From Coptis chinensis (taxonomy: Eukaryota; Streptophyta; Magnoliopsida; Ranunculales; Ranunculaceae): DNA of 64,000 bases. Shown here one piece after another: positions 60,738 to 64,000 of the stretch. The stretch is from contig CM027378.1 of assembly GCA_015680905.1 (NCBI GenBank), forward strand, positions 620,001 to 684,000, in the 5' to 3' direction. The notes below the pieces were generated by a model that saw only the letters and a list, made by a program, of their open reading frames with translations, was not told the DNA's origin and did no database searches. How positions within the stretch are numbered: the first letter of the stretch is position 1; every line of letters starts with the position of its first letter. Made by a program: the position numbers and the translations under genes.

Positions 60738-60992
60738 TCAAGAAGCATTAGCCACTGAATCTATTAGTAGCTGGTAACCTTTTGGTACTGATGTTCCTGT
60801 TTGTACACACTCTGCTAATGCAGGAATGTCAGCATTGGGGTCTAAGAACCTTGACAGCAGTAGTAGCAAGTAAAAATCTGAAATTTTCTTCACAAATGGA
60901 AGGTTCTTTGCCTTGTCCAGGTGAGTCTTCAGTGCCCTCATCGTCACTGGTACGGTCCTGTTCTCAACAGGAAATGTTATTGAAAGTGGCCC
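60738..60992 (-). pseudogene. NPL4-like last exon
   Basis: It encodes GPLSITFPVENRTVPVTMRA, LKTHLDKAKNLPFVKKISDF, YLLLLLSRFLDPNADIPALA and ECVQTGTSVPKGYQLLIDSV, ending ANAS and TGA. This matches the C-terminus of plant NPL4-like proteins, cofactors of the CDC48/p97 segregase in ubiquitin-dependent degradation. The frame is open. The splice acceptor is damaged: T11 then GACGATG in place of a CAG before GGGCC. Confidence 0.88.
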
Positions 60993-62210
60993 ATCGTCAA
61001 AAAAAAAAATTACATATGAAACTTTAAAATTAGTTAATATCCGAACAAGCAGGTACACTGCACCAGCTTTGTGCCTTAAACAATTAATGCGTAAGATAAA
61101 CAATTAAAGCGTAAGAAAAACAAAAGAGCAGAATTCAACAGTTAGGTTTACAGGTCAATGTAACACTCAGCCTACAGAAGACAACTGGGTATGACCATTA
61201 CATGGTAAGAGAACCTGACTCTAATGCATGTAGAGAAAACATACTAATGATGTGGATTATACGAACTGCATCACAGAACAAATTAAATCATCCTCTGTTC
61301 AATTCAAACTAGAACCATAAGGGTTTCCCGAACTGGGGTAAAAATATCCACAACATCCAATAGGAATATTTTGCGTGAAAATGTATTTACTTTTTGAGTG
61401 TGAAACCTAATCTATTTCTAGCAGACCATGTAAAAATGGTATTGTCCATCAATCACACAAGTTGCAGTAGTCTTCTTTTTTTCCAACTTACATTGACACA
61501 GGTAACGCGTGTCGGTGTCCGACACAGGTACAGGTACAGGTACATAGTGTCAGACACGGCGACGTATATGACATAGGACACAACAACGTATCTATTTAAA
61601 AAGAAAACAATTACTATTAATTAAATACACAACTAATTCTTGGTTCAAAACCTTACACAGTGCCTCCTTGCATATCATGGAGTTGTAACTATGTCAATAG
61701 ATTTTGCTCTTAGTATTTTAGGTTTTAAGAGAAGCGCTAGCCTGAAATCGTATGCATAACGTGTATGTGTTAATCTCAACCCGGTGAAGAGCCCATCCCC
61801 GAGGGTTGAAATTGAGAATCTTATTTACGGTTCTAATCCTATTCTAATCATTTATCCTAAAGACCTTGAGGGTGGAGGGGGTACAAATACATGATGCCCT
61901 TCTTTTCCTATATGGTAGAGTATGCGATAGCGACGGACCAAACACATGAACCGTAAATTGGTGAAGTTTACAATATGAAATGTACTAGAATCAATCAAAA
62001 AGTTATTATGTTACTAACTTTTACATTGATTTCTACATCTACATAAATATAATCACTATAAACCCCAGTAATGGTGTGTCAATTACCCTAAAATAAACTT
62101 TTATTTCAAAATTAAATCTAACAAAATAAAAAAGCAATTGTTTTTAACAGATATTATATAACATGATAAGTGAAAAACATTAAAACAACGAACATAAAGT
62201 AATAGCGAAC
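60993..62210. other. NPL4 intron-like DNA
   Basis: This is probably the last intron of the NPL4 copy, at least 1.2 kb, possibly enlarged by insertions. A patch with GTGTCGGTGTCCGACACAGG and three AGGTAC units near 61500-61560 looks like part of another repeat. Confidence 0.45.
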
Positions 62211-62488
62211 CTGATGATCCACTATCTTAACAACAACCAAGAAAAAATCATTATCAACTTCCTTAACATCCTCAGGCCCAATAACAACCTCCTTCTTCAT
62301 CCTCGATAGCTTTAGATCAAACCCTTCCCCAACATCAGTCTCAAACCACCCTTCTTTAAACAACCTAACACACATCACTCAACTGAAACGCTTCAAAATG
62401 CACATCATTACCACCATCTCCATTCACTTCCATCTTAACTATAGCGGTAACCCATTCCTTCAACCCACTCTCTCCATGCAACTCCACG
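62211..62488 (-). pseudogene. NPL4-like penultimate exon, frameshifted
   Basis: From the TIR junction it reads VELHGESGLKEWVTAIVKME then VNGDGGNDVHFEAFQLSDV. A two-base loss in a GT repeat near 62378 shifts the frame. It then continues VRLFKEGWFETDVGEGFDLK, MKKEVVIGPEDVKEVDNDFF and LVVVKIVDHQ, followed by a correct GT donor at 62210. NPL4 sequence starts exactly where the inverted repeat ends, so this is the capture breakpoint. Confidence 0.88.
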
Positions 62489-62979
62489 ATGGTACAAAAG
62501 AATTTTCATCGACATCAAAAACAATTCAACGATAATTCTGGAACAAATTCAAATCCAGAGTTTATGTCTTGCTTGGAGAGAGCAATTGATGAGAAGAGAA
62601 CCCATGAGAGATTTCGTAGACAGCAATCGATGAGAAGAGGAACCCATGAGAGATTGGAGAGAGGAATAGGAAACCCTTCGTAATTTGATTTTTCGGTGTT
62701 TAGGATATGGGCGTTCGATTTTTTTGTGATCCAACGGCTCAAATTTGGCTATTTTTTTGGCTGTCTACCTACGAAATGGCTTGGTTGCTGGAGTGGAGAA
62801 GAAGAAGACAGAGAGAGAGTTCTTCTCCAATTTCGCGTTTTTCTCTTATTTCGTTTTTTCGATTTTGAAATATTATGAAATTTTGAAATTTCAGAGTTTT
62901 TGAGTGAATTAAATCATCAGATCTTGAGGTGGGATCAGACGGCTGAGGAGAAGTGTCAGATAAGAGTGGCAATATTAGA
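62488..62979 (-). repeat. Right terminal inverted repeat (492 bp)
   Basis: This is the reverse complement of 58032-58523 as far as I can read, with identical translated frames on both sides. It is followed by GTGGCACTCTAGACAAACCG and a TA tract. Confidence 0.93.
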
Positions 62980-62995
62980 GTGGCACTCTAGACAA

Positions 62996-62999
<4 letters not shown>

Positions 63000-63037
<38 letters not shown>
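63000..63037. repeat. (TA)n microsatellite
   Basis: About 19 TA units begin about 20 bp outside the right TIR. Confidence 0.95.
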
Positions 63038-63039
<2 letters not shown>

Positions 63040-64000
63040 CATGTTTAGCATATATATTACCTTATGAGTGCTTATTTTGCATGTTGGCATATATAACTTA
63101 TGAGTTATACATAGTAATTAGGGTTTGGTATTTTCGCCATAACTTTGTCTATGGTTGTCTGAATCACGCGTGTGACCTCAATTCAGAAAGATCTCGACGG
63201 CACGCACGCTATCACCACTGAGCTAGCTCTGTGGTGGTCATTTTCGAGGTCAAAATCCACTGTTTTCCCTTCCAAATTCATCATTTTAGAAAATTGTCTT
63301 GTTTAATAAGTTGATTTTGTCATGAAAGAGGAGAACATTCCAACGAGGGTTAAAATCTCGAGTTGGGTAAGTTGTTTAAACCCTTGGGGTGAAGAAGTCT
63401 TTCTCTATATGACATTCGCAATCTCACTAAGTATTGATGAAATGAATTTATTATGCAAAACACAGTAGTATAAATTAAGCTGTTAGCATAGATATCATTA
63501 TGATAATATATATTTGCCTCTTAGCCTACATATACATATTATTGATGTGTATTTTTTTGCATATCGTAGGGGTGGGAATTTGGCCCTAACCCAACCCCCC
63601 TCGACCGACCGACCCTAAGCCCTATAAAGCCCCTCACAGAGTTTTAGGTCGGCGGTACGGCCGCCCTAATGCCTTTCTAGGTGCTAGGGCTAAGATTCTA
63701 AAACATAGACCCGACCCTAATTCATTTTTCATTAGCCCCGGACTTCTAACCAAGCCCTAACCGCCTGTTTCACACTTTTACTATAAATACACATACCATA
63801 ATTGTCAAACTCTTTTGTTAAATATTTTCAATTAAAATAACATGTCTTTTTGTAATTTATCACTTACACTAGGGTACTTCCAATAACTTGTCTTATATAA
63901 CAAAAACTTCTCAACTTAATGTACCATGAAGAACAATGAGCACTAGCCTAATAAAAATAAGACTTTATTCCTTTGATCATCAAGTCAAAGTCCATAACTT
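63038..64000. other. Unclassified repeat-like DNA to window end
   Basis: A cruciform-capable sequence lies at about 63210-63240 (CACCACTGAGCTAGCTC then TGTGGTG). From about 63568 the sequence GGGGTGGGAATTTGGCCC, then CCCTAACC-rich DNA with several CCCTAA/GGGTTAG-like words, resembles the end of some hAT-type elements (GGGGTGGCAAA...GGCCC). Its other end would lie outside the window. No coding sequence is seen. Confidence 0.3.

Larger units (their letters stand above)
58032..62979. mobile_element. Pack-MULE-like element, 492-bp TIRs
   Basis: The ends 58032-58523 and 62488-62979 are inverted copies with no indel: positions sum to 121011 at both limits, and every ORF on one side is repeated residue for residue on the other. 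Long TIRs around host gene fragments without a transposase are the mark of Pack-MULEs. The cargo is an unknown exon pair (+), ribosomal protein L33 (+) and the last exons of NPL4 (-). On the right, outside the shared end, 13 more bases read GTGGCACTCTAGA. These and the TIR end hold two TCTA copies, so the left end may have lost about 13 bp by slippage. Both sides are TA-rich, so a 9-bp target duplication cannot be read safely. Confidence 0.82.

Noticed and set aside
63205-63245. tRNA gene
   Set aside because: The stem-loop does not fold into a cloverleaf and there are no A and B box motifs.

Overview
This is nuclear DNA of a flowering plant, almost certainly a eudicot. It is AT-rich and has plant splice sites. 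It is packed with Ty3/gypsy, L1 and Helitron sequence, and the recognisable host genes are plant genes (RAN1-type copper ATPase, NRAMP transporter, plastid Cpn60 beta, RIO2, CrRLK1L and LRR receptor kinases, the BOU mitochondrial carrier, ribosomal protein L33, NPL4). I cannot name the species. Nearly every host gene seen is a fragment or broken. The one long unbroken non-transposon frame is an unrecognised 227-codon ORF at 40.2-40.9 kb. The window reads as a transposon-dominated, gene-poor region that collects gene fragments.

Layout. 0-3.2 kb: no recognised gene. 3.28-about 11.6 kb: an autonomous-type Helitron on the minus strand, with a HUH Rep domain and a PIF1-like helicase in one frame broken by four stop codons. 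Upstream lie small duplicated exons, including three copies of a ~132-bp exon, and the 3' end has a terminal hairpin. 11.6-19.2 kb: non-coding DNA with several tandem duplications. 19.2-33 kb: a string of gene fragments: RAN1 (+), NRAMP exon 1 (-), Cpn60 beta (-), RIO2 (-, with an inverted piece), an unknown exon (-), and an MRH1-like/HERK2-like kinase chimera (-). A ~150-bp dispersed repeat occurs three times among them. 34.0-34.8 kb: a minisatellite rich in near-palindromes. 35.3 kb: a decayed reverse-transcriptase scrap. 36.9-39.3 kb: part of an L1 element (ORF1 tail and ORF2 endonuclease) with a 510-bp solo LTR inserted in it. A related solo LTR lies at 39.6-40.1 kb.

40.2-42.1 kb: the unrecognised 227-aa ORF with a probable spliced 5' leader. 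42.8-50.4 kb: a minus-strand Athila-like Ty3/gypsy element with gag, protease, RT, RNase H and integrase remnants, one LTR and a primer-binding site; the other LTR is missing. 50.9-55.6 kb: a related LTR in the opposite orientation, followed by its own PBS-like site and split by a 3.1-kb solo LTR with a near-perfect 5-bp target duplication. 56.2-57.9 kb: a terminal-inverted-repeat element carrying a BOU carrier fragment. 58.0-63.0 kb: a second element with 492-bp terminal inverted repeats that look identical, carrying L33, NPL4 and an unknown gene fragment. This is a Pack-MULE-like element and is the most striking structure here. 63.0-64 kb: a TA microsatellite and unclassified repeat-like DNA.

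I see no operons, CRISPR arrays or working metabolic pathway. What links the parts is transposition: rolling-circle, LTR, LINE and TIR elements, nested and often bounded by TA or CT microsatellites, with captured host exons that mostly decayed after or before capture. Target duplications, hairpins, splice sites and stop positions are read directly from the sequence. Family names rest on recognising conserved motifs and were not checked by any search.
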